Shown: piece by piece, positions 17,693-28,910 of the stretch
How positions within the stretch are numbered: the first letter of the stretch is position 1
Layout: each line of letters opens with the position of its first letter
From: Thalassospira lohafexi
GTDB taxonomy: Bacteria; Pseudomonadota; Alphaproteobacteria; Rhodospirillales; Thalassospiraceae
Direction of reading: 5' to 3'
DNA length: 64,000 bases
Assembly (NCBI RefSeq): GCF_002844275.1
Contig: NZ_NXGX01000001.1
Span: 124,001 to 188,000, forward strand
Notes under the pieces: model-generated
What the model was told of the DNA's origin: nothing
Seen by the model: the letters and a program-made list of their open reading frames with translations, nothing else
The model's database searches: none
Position numbers and translations under genes: made by a program

Positions 17693-19921
17693 TTAGTTGC
17701 TGGCAAGCCCGGCCGTCGATCTTGCATCCTTGATGGCATCAAGAACCGCATCACGGCTGAGCAATTCAGACAGCAAAACCCCCTTGGGTGCATTCGGGCC
17801 AAACACCGCGTTAAATGGGATGCCATACCGTCCATAGGAGGCCAGATAGTCGGCAATTTCCGGGTCCGGGCGGGTCCAGTCGGCCTGCATCAGAATAATG
17901 TCGTCATTGGCAAAAAATTCTGCAAGCTCGGCGGTTTCAAGCACCAGTTTTTTATTGACCTGACAACTGACACACCATTCCGCCGTAACGTCGACAAAGA
18001 CGGTTTTGCCATCTGCAATCAATGCCGGAATGGTCTCAGGTGCAAACGTCTGCCAGTCAAGGGGGCCGGTGGCCGCAGTTGATACGCTTGACGGTGCGGG
18101 CGGCTTCGAGAAACCCGGCGCAAACAGGGCGACCAGAAAACCGGTTACGGCAAGGGCGGTAAAGACAAATCGTGGGCGCAGGTTTTGACTGCGTTTGCGC
18201 GCCCAGACAAATACGGCGCCAAGGACAAGGCCGACCCCAACGGCAATCGCGCCGCCAAGGCCGATTTGAACCGCCAGAATGCTCAGAAGCCATATGGCGG
18301 TGCCAACCAGTGCCAGACCAAGAACAGCCTTCACAACACTCATCCAGCGTCCGGGTTTGGGTAGCGCATGGGCCAGTCTTGGCTGAAGGGCGATTGCCAG
18401 ATACGGAGTGGCAAGGCCAACCCCCAGCAACGTGAAAATCCAGATGATGTCAAAGCTGCTGCCTGCCAAGGCAAAGCCAACCGCCGTTCCAAGGAACGGG
18501 GCAGAACAGGGCGTTGCGAGCAAGGTCGCGAACATGCCGGTCATGAAATGGCTGCTGAGGTGACGGCCACCTTTTTCCTGCTGGTTGATCACGTCATTGG
18601 CGGCGGTGCCCAGATTGTCGGAGCCGTTAATTTCAAACAGGCCCCACATATTGAGGGCAAACAGCGCAAGAATGATGGTCATCACGGTTAGGAAAAGAGG
18701 TTGCTGGAACTGTATGCCCCAGCCAATTGATCCCCCGGCCAGCTTGATCGCGATCAGAACTGCGGCGATCAGCCAGAACGATGTGATGATGCCCGCCGCA
18801 CTGGCAAGAAAACCACTGCGGACCCGGCTGATTTCGCCGTCGCGGGCGTTGATCGCCGACATGACCTTGATCGACAAGACCGGCAAGACACAGGGCATGA
18901 CATTGAGGATCAGGCCACCAAACAGTGCAAAAAGGCCGATAAGCCAGATGTTTGCACCGGCCCCGGTTGCAGGCGCCATGGTATCTGCGCCAAGAGGTTC
19001 GCCTTGGGCGGAAGCATCAGTTGGGCCATTTGCGACGGTCCGGCTTTGTTCAATGGCCAATGGTCCAGCAATGACAGTGACGGTCACTGTTTCAGATGCA
19101 AGATCCTGATCGGCGTTGAGGCCAAAAACCGGGACAGTGAAGTGTCGGTTATTGCTTTCGCCATCTTTGTTCACCGCAACAGGTGCGCCAAAGCCAATGC
19201 GAAGCGGGCTTTCCACCAGAATATCATCCACAGTCACACCGGCATTAGACAGCCCGTCGACCGATAGGTGCAATTGCGTCGCGTCACCGTCCTTGGTGGC
19301 AAAAACGTTGCTGACCTGTATTGGCAGGTTGTCGCCAGTTAGCGGAACCTTTGAGACGAACTTTTCAATTTCGTGTGCGTGGGTGCTGACTGTTGATGCG
19401 CCGGATGTTGAGGTGTCGGGGTTTCCGTTTGCCGGGATATCAAGTGCGAAGGTCGCGGCAGCAGGAATGCAGATGTCGCTACAGACAAGGTAGTCGACAT
19501 CCAAATTGATCGCGACGGACTGTGTGCGATCGGGGATCGCGACGTCAATCGGCAGGATGACATGGTTCTTGTAGCCAAATGTTTCCAGACCAAAGATCGA
19601 GAACCGGTGCGGGGCAGGCCACAGGATATTGGCATCCCCGACGTTTTGTGACCCCGTCCAATCTAGTTGCGGGGGAAAACCGGCGTCGCCTGCGCTGCGC
19701 CAATAGATTTTCCATTCAGGCTGAAGTTCGAATTCAAGGCCAAGACGCAGCGTGTCTGATGAACCGGTCTGGGTTTGCGCGCTGATGAGCCGAAGAGACG
19801 CGAAATCTTCGTCGGTCCATGGGGTGGATACATCGGTGGCAGCCATCGCCGGTGTGGCTAAAACCGGGGCGCAAATGGCAGCAAGCAAAAACACAAAACG
19901 GGCGATCAGGTGGCGGAGCAC
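17693..19921 (-). CDS. DsbD/ScsB-like thiol:disulfide interchange protein
   Basis: A protein of about 742 residues from GTG 19921 (AAGGA seven bases upstream). It has a signal peptide ending near PAMA, a periplasmic DsbD-alpha-like domain with a CSDIC pair, a central domain of about eight TM helices with the paired cysteines NVMPCVLP and ATPCSAPF, and a C-terminal thioredoxin domain with WCVSC (Cys650/Cys653). It carries electrons from cytosolic thioredoxin across the membrane to periplasmic thiol proteins, which may include the cytochrome c maturation proteins encoded at 60.5-64 kb. An ATG at 20011 would add 30 residues without a ribosome-binding site. The large N-terminal domain is closer to ScsB than to E. 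coli DsbD. Confidence 0.88.
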   Translation of the reverse strand: MLRHLIARFVFLLAAICAPVLATPAMAATDVSTPWTDEDFASLRLISAQTQTGSSDTLRLGLEFELQPEWKIYWRSAGDAGFPPQLDWTGSQNVGDANILWPAPHRFSIFGLETFGYKNHVILPIDVAIPDRTQSVAINLDVDYLVCSDICIPAAATFALDIPANGNPDTSTSGASTVSTHAHEIEKFVSKVPLTGDNLPIQVSNVFATKDGDATQLHLSVDGLSNAGVTVDDILVESPLRIGFGAPVAVNKDGESNNRHFTVPVFGLNADQDLASETVTVTVIAGPLAIEQSRTVANGPTDASAQGEPLGADTMAPATGAGANIWLIGLFALFGGLILNVMPCVLPVLSIKVMSAINARDGEISRVRSGFLASAAGIITSFWLIAAVLIAIKLAGGSIGWGIQFQQPLFLTVMTIILALFALNMWGLFEINGSDNLGTAANDVINQQEKGGRHLSSHFMTGMFATLLATPCSAPFLGTAVGFALAGSSFDIIWIFTLLGVGLATPYLAIALQPRLAHALPKPGRWMSVVKAVLGLALVGTAIWLLSILAVQIGLGGAIAVGVGLVLGAVFVWARKRSQNLRPRFVFTALAVTGFLVALFAPGFSKPPAPSSVSTAATGPLDWQTFAPETIPALIADGKTVFVDVTAEWCVSCQVNKKLVLETAELAEFFANDDIILMQADWTRPDPEIADYLASYGRYGIPFNAVFGPNAPKGVLLSELLSRDAVLDAIKDARSTAGLASN

Positions 19922-20271
19922 GTCAATGTCCTTAAAACGGTGTGCGTCATGGCATTTGGCAGTGGGGCGCTCATGCCATTGAGGTATGGCACAATTCAGG
20001 CAGTTTTTCATCTATCGAAGGCGTAGTCCCCAGCCGCGATCAAATCAAGCCACGACTGTGTGACCGGGGTCTCTGTCAGGGCGCTTTTTGAGCCATGATT
20101 GGTAAATAATCACCGAAAACCGTGGCACTGAGCAGAGGGTGACCCTACATTTAGAATATCAAGTTTTGATCGTTGCGGGGCGATGTTTTATCGGGTTTTT
20201 CCGGGTTCTTGATGGAAATAGACCGCTAATCGCGCTAGGCTTGGTCAAACAGACACAGAAAGAGACGTAAA
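19922..20271. other. Divergent intergenic region
   Basis: 350 bases separate the DsbD-like gene (minus) and the YqgE gene (plus). The region should contain both promoters, but I see no convincing -35/-10 pair, no hairpin with a U-tract, and no coding frame with a ribosome-binding site. Confidence 0.5.
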
Positions 20272-20850
20272 ATGGGCGTGCGTGGAGACACAGGCGAATA
20301 TCTTGGTGGAAAGTTGTTGATCGCAATGCCCGGCATGCGTGATCCGCGCTTTTCACAAAGTGTTGTCTACGTCTGTGCCCATAATGAAGATGGTGCAATG
20401 GGGCTAGTGATCAATCGTGTGATTGATAGCATCACCTTCCCCGAGCTTCTTGAGCAGCTTGGTATTGCGCGCCCGGCACCGACCATTCAGGACATTCAGG
20501 TGCATTTTGGCGGCCCGGTTGAAAGCAGTCGCGGGTTCGTATTGCATTCCACCGACTTTTCCAACGAGGCAACCCTGCACGTTGATACCGGCGTTTCGGT
20601 GACGGCCACAGTTGATATTCTTGAACAGATTGCGTTGGGTGAGGGGCCGGAAAACCGCATTCTGGCGCTTGGCTATGCCGGATGGCGTAGCGGGCAGCTG
20701 GAGAACGAAATTCTGGCCAATGGCTGGCTGCATCTTGATGCGGATGCCGATTTGTTGTTCGACATTGATTGCGAAGACAAATGGGAACAGGCGTTTACCA
20801 AACTTGGTTTTGCCCCGGAATTGTTATCGGGGGAAGCTGGTCACGCCTGA
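20272..20850 (+). CDS. YqgE/AlgH family protein
   Basis: A 192-residue UPF0301 protein, full length. [45 protein letters not shown] and [11 protein letters not shown] are the family motifs. The name AlgH comes from alginate regulation in Pseudomonas; the biochemical role is not established. A terminator follows at 20881. Confidence 0.93.
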   Translation: MGVRGDTGEYLGGKLLIAMPGMRDPRFSQSVVYVCAHNEDGAMGLVINRVIDSITFPELLEQLGIARPAPTIQDIQVHFGGPVESSRGFVLHSTDFSNEATLHVDTGVSVTATVDILEQIALGEGPENRILALGYAGWRSGQLENEILANGWLHLDADADLLFDIDCEDKWEQAFTKLGFAPELLSGEAGHA

Positions 20851-20880
20851 TCAGAAGGTCTCTTGCATTGCTGCAATTGA

Positions 20881-20906
20881 AAAAGCCTGCCGACTGGCAG
20901 GCTTTT
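20881..20906 (+). terminator. Rho-independent terminator after YqgE
   Basis: An 11-bp stem (AAAAGCCTGCC at 20881-20891, GGCAGGCTTTT at 20896-20906) with loop GACT. The run of A before and T after makes it usable from both strands, so it may also stop the convergent CheZ-like gene whose stop codon is at 20932. Confidence 0.85.
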
Positions 20907-20931
20907 GCGTTTCATGCGGGCCACACCGGCA

Positions 20932-21753
20932 TTAATCAAACAAGGCGTCGATTTCGGCCTGTGAGAAGATCTGATCGACTTCATCCTGATCGACACGTTG
21001 CGCGTTTTGCGGCGCCTTGGTGACGGTTTTATCAAGGTTGTCGAGCCCTTTGGGATCGGCTGGAACCTCGAAGTCACCGAAGTCATCATCACCCCAGATT
21101 TCGATCACGCGATTTACGCGTTCCTCGATATATTTCATGGTGTTAACGACTTTGGTAATCCGTTGACCGGTCAAATCCTGGAAGTTGCAGCTTTCAAAGA
21201 CCTTGACGACAAGTTCGACAATATCGTCGGCCAGCCCCTGAGTGTAGTCATCTGTGGCGGCCGAACGGATGTTGTGGGCAACAGCATCAATTTTCTCGAC
21301 AGTGTCGAGAATGCTTGCCGTTGCATCCTCGGTTGCGGCAACAACAGAGTCCAACTCGCCCTTGACGATATTGATACGCGTGCCGCTGTCATCTTCAGGG
21401 GCGGTATACAGGGCGGCGATTTCTTTTTTGGTTTCCTGAATGGAATTTGCCAATGCCCGAATTTCGGTTTTTAGCAGACGCAGTTCAGCACGTGCGTCTT
21501 CCTCATCGTCCTCTTCGGGCTGCGCGGTGAGTTTCTTCTGCTCTTCTATCATGATGCGGATGTCAGACAGCAGCTCAAGCTTGAGGTCTTCAATCGCGGT
21601 ATGAACGGCCGACAAATCCGGGCCGCCAACACCCGCTTGATGTGGTTCGGTGGGCATCTCGGCTGGCAAGGCGACCATGTCGCTCATGTTTTCGAGTTTG
21701 TTAAGCAACCGCAATTCTGCGGTGAAGAGCTTTTTGCTTCCGTGGCGTGCCAT
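20932..21753 (-). CDS. CheZ-like protein phosphatase (copy 2)
   Basis: A 273-residue paralogue of the gene at 15412. ATG 21753 has AGAGG seven bases upstream; a start at 21831 is less likely. The CheZ catalytic motif CNFQDLTGQRI places Asp193 and Gln197. A long coiled-coil-like helix covers about 60-110 and the CheZ helices follow to about 220. The tail holds two consecutive FliM/CheZ-type CheY-binding peptides, DQDEVDQIF and SQAEIDALFD. It is probably a response-regulator phosphatase acting on a CheY-like protein encoded elsewhere. Confidence 0.82.
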   Translation of the reverse strand: MARHGSKKLFTAELRLLNKLENMSDMVALPAEMPTEPHQAGVGGPDLSAVHTAIEDLKLELLSDIRIMIEEQKKLTAQPEEDDEEDARAELRLLKTEIRALANSIQETKKEIAALYTAPEDDSGTRINIVKGELDSVVAATEDATASILDTVEKIDAVAHNIRSAATDDYTQGLADDIVELVVKVFESCNFQDLTGQRITKVVNTMKYIEERVNRVIEIWGDDDFGDFEVPADPKGLDNLDKTVTKAPQNAQRVDQDEVDQIFSQAEIDALFD

Positions 21754-22556
21754 TAACGAACCTCTGAATTTAACAATCGGTATCTCGCAAGAGACCTTGG
21801 CGTCACTTCCCTGAAGGGCAGCGGCATTCATACTTTAGGATAGAGTAATCTGCAAACGTCGTCTCGCCAACCGAATTCCTATCCGTGATATTGGGGAAAA
21901 TACCGAAGAATTAAAGGCTTCGGGACCGGAATTTATCATCGGATAGGACAAATTATATCAGGCGAGGTGCGAATCGCCATTTTGGGCAGGTTGCCTGTAC
22001 CTTATTTCCGATAACACTGTTGCCAGGGATGGCAAGGTTCAGGATACCGTAACGGTGTTTGCCTAAAATGGATGCTGGTGGGACCAGAAATACGGTGTGA
22101 CCTGCTTTATCCATTGGTTGAAGTGATTTGAAGATGATTCTGCGTGTATGTTGCATGGCAATAACCGTGCGGAAGACCAAAGAACGTTGACCAGAATGGC
22201 GGTATTTCTATCAGGACGTGGGTATTTAGAGCCATTTCACGCAAAACCAAAGCGACAAAGTCACAAAGGTAAAATTACATTTTTTGTGCATCGCAGCGAG
22301 GTTTTTTCTGGAACAGGTGCCTAAGATACGCTATTTGCCTGCGTTACCGATGTACTTTCGGGTGCAGGGTTATTAAGAATAAGATATGTCAGAGGAAATA
22401 CTCCGGGCTGATGATTGAGCCAATCTTTGGTTGAGACGGCAAGACCACCGTTTAAAGGTGGACCCGTAGCTTGTCTGAGAAACTGTTGACGAAGGTCAGG
22501 GACGGAGACGATTGAGGCATATCGCCTTGAGATGTAATGCGAGGGGGCAGATTCGC
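21754..22556. other. Long non-coding region upstream of the cox operon
   Basis: About 800 bases. The right part must hold the cox operon promoter and 5' leader. A small hairpin, CCACC-GTTTAAA-GGTGG, is at 22445-22461. A 75-codon minus-strand frame (21953-22180) has no ribosome-binding site or recognisable product and is not called. I see no tRNA or riboswitch. The length of the leader suggests regulation, but no specific site can be supported. Confidence 0.5.
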
Positions 22557-25003
<2,447 letters not shown>

Positions 25004-25020
25004 GTGATCCTGGTTTAAGT

Positions 25021-25045
25021 CCCCCGCAGGCCTGTCTTGCGGGGG
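25021..25045 (+). other. Intercistronic hairpin between coxA and ctaB
   Basis: A perfect 8-bp GC-rich stem (CCCCCGCA at 25021-25028, TGCGGGGG at 25038-25045) with a 9-base loop and no U-tract. It is unlikely to be a strong terminator. It could stabilise the 3' end of coxBA mRNA and lower expression of the assembly genes downstream. That role is inference. Confidence 0.6.
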
Positions 25046-25082
25046 ATACCCTACCGCCCAGAGAAGAGAAGACCAGAGTTTC

Positions 25083-26006
25083 ATGACCAAGCAGGTTGCC
25101 GATCAGACCCTTGCGCTTAGTACTGTGCCGCTCCCCATTTCGGAGGTGCGCGACTACATTGCTTTGCTCAAACCCGGTGTAATGACCCTTGTGGTCTTTA
25201 CCGGTGCTGTGGGACTGTTGATTGCGCCAGGATCAATTCATCCGTTCCTCGGCCTTGTCGCAATTGCCTGTATTGCTGTGGCCAGTGGTGCCGCGGCATC
25301 CATTAACATGTGGTATGATCGCGATATTGATCAGCACATGAAACGCACCCAACACCGGCCTATTCCGGCGGGGCGTGTTGAAGCCGACGAGGCGTTGTCA
25401 CTTGGCATCGCATTGTCGATTGTTTCTGTCACCGTGATGGCGGTTGCGATCAATCTTGTGGCGGCGGCTTTGCTGGCGGTGTCGATTGCGTTTTACGTTT
25501 TTATTTACACCATGTGGCTTAAGCGCAGCACACCGCAGAATATTGTTATTGGCGGTGCCGCCGGGGCGTTTCCCCCGATGATCGGCTGGGCGTCGGTGAC
25601 CGGCGGGATTGATATCAATTCAATCGCGCTGTTCTTGATTATCTTTATGTGGACACCACCGCATTTCTGGGCGCTGGCCCTGTTCCGTTGTGGCGATTAC
25701 GCCAAGGTCGGCGTACCGATGATGCCGGTTGTTGCCGGTGAAGCGGCCACCAAAAAGCAGATGCTGATTTATACCATCCTGCTTCTGCCGGTGACCTTTA
25801 TCCCGGTTGCGACCGGATTGCTTGGTGTCATCTACGGCGCGACGGCGGCCCTGACCGGTCTGTGGTTCCTGCGTCATGCGGTTCGTGTTTTACGCAATGT
25901 CGAAGAACGCGCGCCACACAAGATGTTTGGTTATTCTATCCTGTATCTTTTCGTCCTGTTCGGGGCGATGGTGGCAGATGTCTTCCTGAATGGATTTATC
26001 GCATGA
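25083..26006 (+). CDS. ctaB: Protoheme IX farnesyltransferase (heme O synthase)
   Basis: A 307-residue UbiA-family membrane prenyltransferase. It makes haem O from protohaem, the first step to haem A. The Asp-rich motif NMWYDRDIDQHMKRT and the second motif YTMWLKRSTPQN are present, with about nine TM helices. Its stop overlaps the next start (ATGA at 26003-26006). In the same operon as the oxidase subunits and other assembly factors. Confidence 0.95.
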   Translation: MTKQVADQTLALSTVPLPISEVRDYIALLKPGVMTLVVFTGAVGLLIAPGSIHPFLGLVAIACIAVASGAAASINMWYDRDIDQHMKRTQHRPIPAGRVEADEALSLGIALSIVSVTVMAVAINLVAAALLAVSIAFYVFIYTMWLKRSTPQNIVIGGAAGAFPPMIGWASVTGGIDINSIALFLIIFMWTPPHFWALALFRCGDYAKVGVPMMPVVAGEAATKKQMLIYTILLLPVTFIPVATGLLGVIYGATAALTGLWFLRHAVRVLRNVEERAPHKMFGYSILYLFVLFGAMVADVFLNGFIA

Positions 26007-26143
26007 GTGAGAAGCCAAATCCCAACAAGGCCGAACTTGATGCGTTTCTTGCCAAGCGCAAGAAAAAGAACTGGGCGTTTCTTGCCATTCTGGGCGGGTT
26101 GGCCGTTTTGTTTTTCGCCATAACGATTTTGAAGATGAGCTAG
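26003..26143 (+). CDS. CoxF-like small membrane protein
   Basis: A 46-residue protein whose ATG overlaps the ctaB stop codon, so it is translationally coupled. An N-terminal charged part (KAELDAFLAKRKKKN) is followed by one TM helix (WAFLAILGGLAVLFFAITIL). Position between ctaB and ctaG and size match the CoxF-type proteins of alphaproteobacterial cox operons. Its job there is poorly defined, probably oxidase assembly. Confidence 0.8.
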   Translation: MSEKPNPNKAELDAFLAKRKKKNWAFLAILGGLAVLFFAITILKMS

Positions 26144-26149
26144 GACGCC

Positions 26150-26740
26150 ATGGCTGATCAGAAACATGCAGATACGATAAAGGCCCGCAACAAGCGTTTA
26201 ATGCTTGGCTGTGTTGTTATTGTCGGCGGCATGGTTGGTCTTACCTATGCTTCTGTTCCTCTTTACGCGCTGTTTTGCCGGGTTACCGGTTTTGGAGGCA
26301 CGACCCAGGTCGCACATGAAGCGCCGGCTGACGTGTCCGAGAAAACCATCAAAGTCCGGTTTAATGCGGATGTGAATTCCGGGCTGCATTGGCAGTTCAA
26401 ACCCGACCAGCGCGAAATGACGGTTAAGCTTGGGCAGGATAATCTTGCCCATTACACGGCTGAAAATATGTCGGTTCACCCGATCACCGGGCAGGCCGTT
26501 TACAACGTAACACCGCTTAAGGCAGGGCAATATTTTAGCAAGATCGCATGTTTTTGTTTTGATGAGCAGACCCTTGAACCGGGACAGCGCGTCGACATGC
26601 CGGTCAGCTTCTATGTCGATCCAGCCATTGCTGAAGACATTAATACCCAAGACGTGAAGACAATAACCCTGTCCTACACTTTCTATAAGGCCGAGTCATC
26701 GGTCGAAGCGCCGGACGGGAACGAAGATCAGGGGGGCTGA
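26150..26740 (+). CDS. ctaG: Cytochrome c oxidase assembly protein CtaG/Cox11
   Basis: A 196-residue copper chaperone that delivers CuB to subunit I. It has an N-terminal cytosolic tail, one TM helix (about 17-40) and a periplasmic beta domain. Copper-binding CFCF is in KIACFCFDEQTLEPG. It starts six bases after the CoxF-like gene. Confidence 0.95.
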   Translation: MADQKHADTIKARNKRLMLGCVVIVGGMVGLTYASVPLYALFCRVTGFGGTTQVAHEAPADVSEKTIKVRFNADVNSGLHWQFKPDQREMTVKLGQDNLAHYTAENMSVHPITGQAVYNVTPLKAGQYFSKIACFCFDEQTLEPGQRVDMPVSFYVDPAIAEDINTQDVKTITLSYTFYKAESSVEAPDGNEDQGG

Positions 26741-26822
26741 CAGAACGCAGTGAAGCGGTCTGTTGTCTCTGTTTAACAAATTGAAATTGAGTTTCTTTTG
26801 TAAGGATTGAGGGGGGCACGGA

Positions 26823-27623
26823 ATGAGTGATCATGCTCAGAAACATCCATTCCATCTGGTAGACCCAAGCCCGTGGCCGCTGGTGGCGGCAACTGCGGCC
26901 GGTATGTTTACTGGTGGTATGGTTATGTTCATGCATTCGGATCGTACACCGGCTGATTTCTGGCTGGCGGCGCTTGGGATTGCAGGCATCCTGTTTGTGA
27001 TGTTCCGCTGGTGGGGCAACGTGATCAGCGAGTCAAAGATTTACCATAACAAGGTCGTTCAGATCGGCCTGCGCTATGGCATGTCGCTGTTCATCGCATC
27101 CGAGGTGATGTTCTTTGTCGCCTTCTTCTGGGCCTTCTTCCACAACGCGTTTGTGATCTTTAGCCCCGGTGTGACCGAATGGCCGCCTGCTGGTGTCGAA
27201 GTTCTTGATCCGTGGGACTTGCCGTTCCTCAACACCCTGATCCTGCTTTTGTCGGGTTGTACCCTGACGTGGGCGCATCACGGCTGTCTTGAAGGCAAGA
27301 AGAAGGACCTGGTACAGGGGCTTGCCCTGACCGTGGGGCTTGGCGTTATCTTCCTTGTTCTGCAGATGTATGAGTACAGCCACGCTGCATTTGGCTTTGC
27401 CGATAACATCTATTCTTCGACCTTCTATATGGCGACCGGTTTCCACGGCTTCCATGTGTTCGTCGGGACGGTGTTCCTTGCGGTGTGCCTTGTGCGCGCG
27501 ATGAAGGACGGCTTTGATGCCAAACAGCATTTCGGTCTGGAAGCTGCGGCATGGTATTGGCACTTTGTCGATGTCGTCTGGCTGTTCCTGTTCTTTGCCG
27601 TATACATCTGGGGCGGCGAATAA
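26823..27623 (+). CDS. ctaE: Cytochrome c oxidase subunit III
   Basis: A 266-residue seven-TM subunit III. FFVAFFWAFFHN, ATGFHGFHVFVGT and AAWYWHFVDVVWLFLF are the typical signatures. The start ATG 26823 follows AAGGATTGAGGGGGG. It stabilises subunit I during turnover. Usual position after ctaG. Confidence 0.96.
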   Translation: MSDHAQKHPFHLVDPSPWPLVAATAAGMFTGGMVMFMHSDRTPADFWLAALGIAGILFVMFRWWGNVISESKIYHNKVVQIGLRYGMSLFIASEVMFFVAFFWAFFHNAFVIFSPGVTEWPPAGVEVLDPWDLPFLNTLILLLSGCTLTWAHHGCLEGKKKDLVQGLALTVGLGVIFLVLQMYEYSHAAFGFADNIYSSTFYMATGFHGFHVFVGTVFLAVCLVRAMKDGFDAKQHFGLEAAAWYWHFVDVVWLFLFFAVYIWGGE

Positions 27624-27659
27624 GCCGCGCCGACCCGACCATTAAACGGGTCCTGCAAT

Positions 27660-28025
27660 ATGGATGAGTATTATCCAAATCTTTCCCCCTTTCGCGCCGG
27701 GCTGGCATGTAAATGCCCCCGCTGCGGAAGGGGGAAACTTTTTGAAGGCTATTTGACCGTTCGTGCATCTTGTGATGTGTGCGGTCTTGACCTGCGTGGT
27801 CATGATGCCGGTGACGGCCCGGCCGTTTTCATTATTTTTATTCTTGGCTTTATCATCGTGCCTGTGGCGTTATGGGTTGAAATGACCTATCGACCGCCGC
27901 TTTGGCTGCATGCGGTGATGTGGGGCCCCACCATCATTGGTGTGACACTGGCCTTGCTTCGACCGTTAAAAGGTCTCATGGTCGCATTGCAATATCGCCA
28001 TAGAACGACTTCCGAACAGGACTGA
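27660..28025 (+). CDS. DUF983 family membrane protein
   Basis: A 121-residue protein with two CxxC pairs near the N-terminus (CKCPRCGRGKLF, SCDVCGLDL) that look like a zinc ribbon, then two TM helices (about 55-75, 80-100). DUF983 proteins occur next to cox assembly genes in alphaproteobacteria; the biochemical function is unknown. It lies between ctaE and surf1. Confidence 0.88.
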   Translation: MDEYYPNLSPFRAGLACKCPRCGRGKLFEGYLTVRASCDVCGLDLRGHDAGDGPAVFIIFILGFIIVPVALWVEMTYRPPLWLHAVMWGPTIIGVTLALLRPLKGLMVALQYRHRTTSEQD

Positions 28026-28034
28026 TTTCACTTC

Positions 28035-28775
28035 ATGCCCCTATTAAATACGCGCCCCAGTATGGCGATGAAAATTTGTGTCGGATTGTCTCTGGTCATT
28101 CTTGTGGGACTGGGCAGTTGGCAGGTTGACCGGTTGTTCTGGAAGCAGAACCTGATTGAACAACGTGAAACGCAGGCAACCTTGCCGCCGATTGCCGTGC
28201 CTGTTGATGTGGAACTTGATCCTGCGATGGCATTTCGCGCCGCCTTTGCCGAAGGACATTTCCTAAATGATCAGGAAAAGTATCTGATGGCTCGGACCCT
28301 TCGGGGGAATGTCGGGTTTCAGCTGATCACACCGCTTGAACAGGAAGACGGACGGATCATTCTGGTTAATCGTGGTTGGGTGCCGACCGATAACCGCGAT
28401 CCGGCAACCCGTCCGGAAAGTCTGATCGAAACACCTGTGCATGTAACGGGTGTCTTGCGTCTGCCAAGAGAAAAACATTGGGCGCAGCCGGAAAATGATG
28501 CGCTGGCAAACCAGTGGTTCTATGTCGACGTCGACCATATGGCAGAAGACAGTGGTGCTGATCTTGCCAGCCCGTATTATCTTGAGCTTGATGACAATCC
28601 GGTGCCCGGCGGTCTTCCGATTGGCGGGCAGGCAAAAGTGCAGTTGCCCAATAATCACCTGCAGTATGCCATCACGTGGTACAGCCTTGCGCTGTCGCTG
28701 ATTGTGGTTTTTGTGATTTACCATCGACGCCCGGAAGACGACAAAGACACAACAGACCGCAAAGACGCGGCCTGA
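28035..28775 (+). CDS. SURF1 family cytochrome oxidase assembly protein
   Basis: A 246-residue protein with the SURF1 plan: N-terminal TM helix (about 12-30), a periplasmic domain, and a C-terminal TM helix (about 208-226). GLGSWQVDRLFWK, RGNVGFQLITPL, ILVNRGWVPTDNRDP and NNHLQYAITWYSLAL are characteristic. It helps insert haem A into subunit I. Last gene of the oxidase cluster. Confidence 0.93.
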   Translation: MPLLNTRPSMAMKICVGLSLVILVGLGSWQVDRLFWKQNLIEQRETQATLPPIAVPVDVELDPAMAFRAAFAEGHFLNDQEKYLMARTLRGNVGFQLITPLEQEDGRIILVNRGWVPTDNRDPATRPESLIETPVHVTGVLRLPREKHWAQPENDALANQWFYVDVDHMAEDSGADLASPYYLELDDNPVPGGLPIGGQAKVQLPNNHLQYAITWYSLALSLIVVFVIYHRRPEDDKDTTDRKDAA

Positions 28776-28802
28776 TCCTCTGTGTCAGCATGCCGTTAGA
28801 AT

Positions 28803-28852
28803 ATAGCCGCCGAGAAGGATAAGACTGCTTATCTTTCCCGGCTGGCGGTATC
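28803..28852 (+). other. Long imperfect hairpin between SURF1 and the M32 gene
   Basis: A stem-loop of about 20 paired positions. GATAAG and CTTATC flank a four-base ACTG loop, and the outer stem pairs GAGAAG/TTTCCC with one mismatch and GCCGCC with GGCTGGC through a bulge. No U-tract follows. It may end or protect the cox mRNA, or act on the downstream gene's leader; the ribosome-binding site at 28900 lies outside it. Confidence 0.55.
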
Positions 28853-28910
28853 CGTCCCAAACATCATTTTGTGCCAGCGGTTGCCAAGTGCCGCCGCACA
28901 GGAGTCCGTG

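Noticed and set aside
21953-22180. Minus-strand 75-codon frame upstream of coxB
   Set aside because: There is no ribosome-binding site, no family resemblance, and it sits in an AT-mixed regulatory region.
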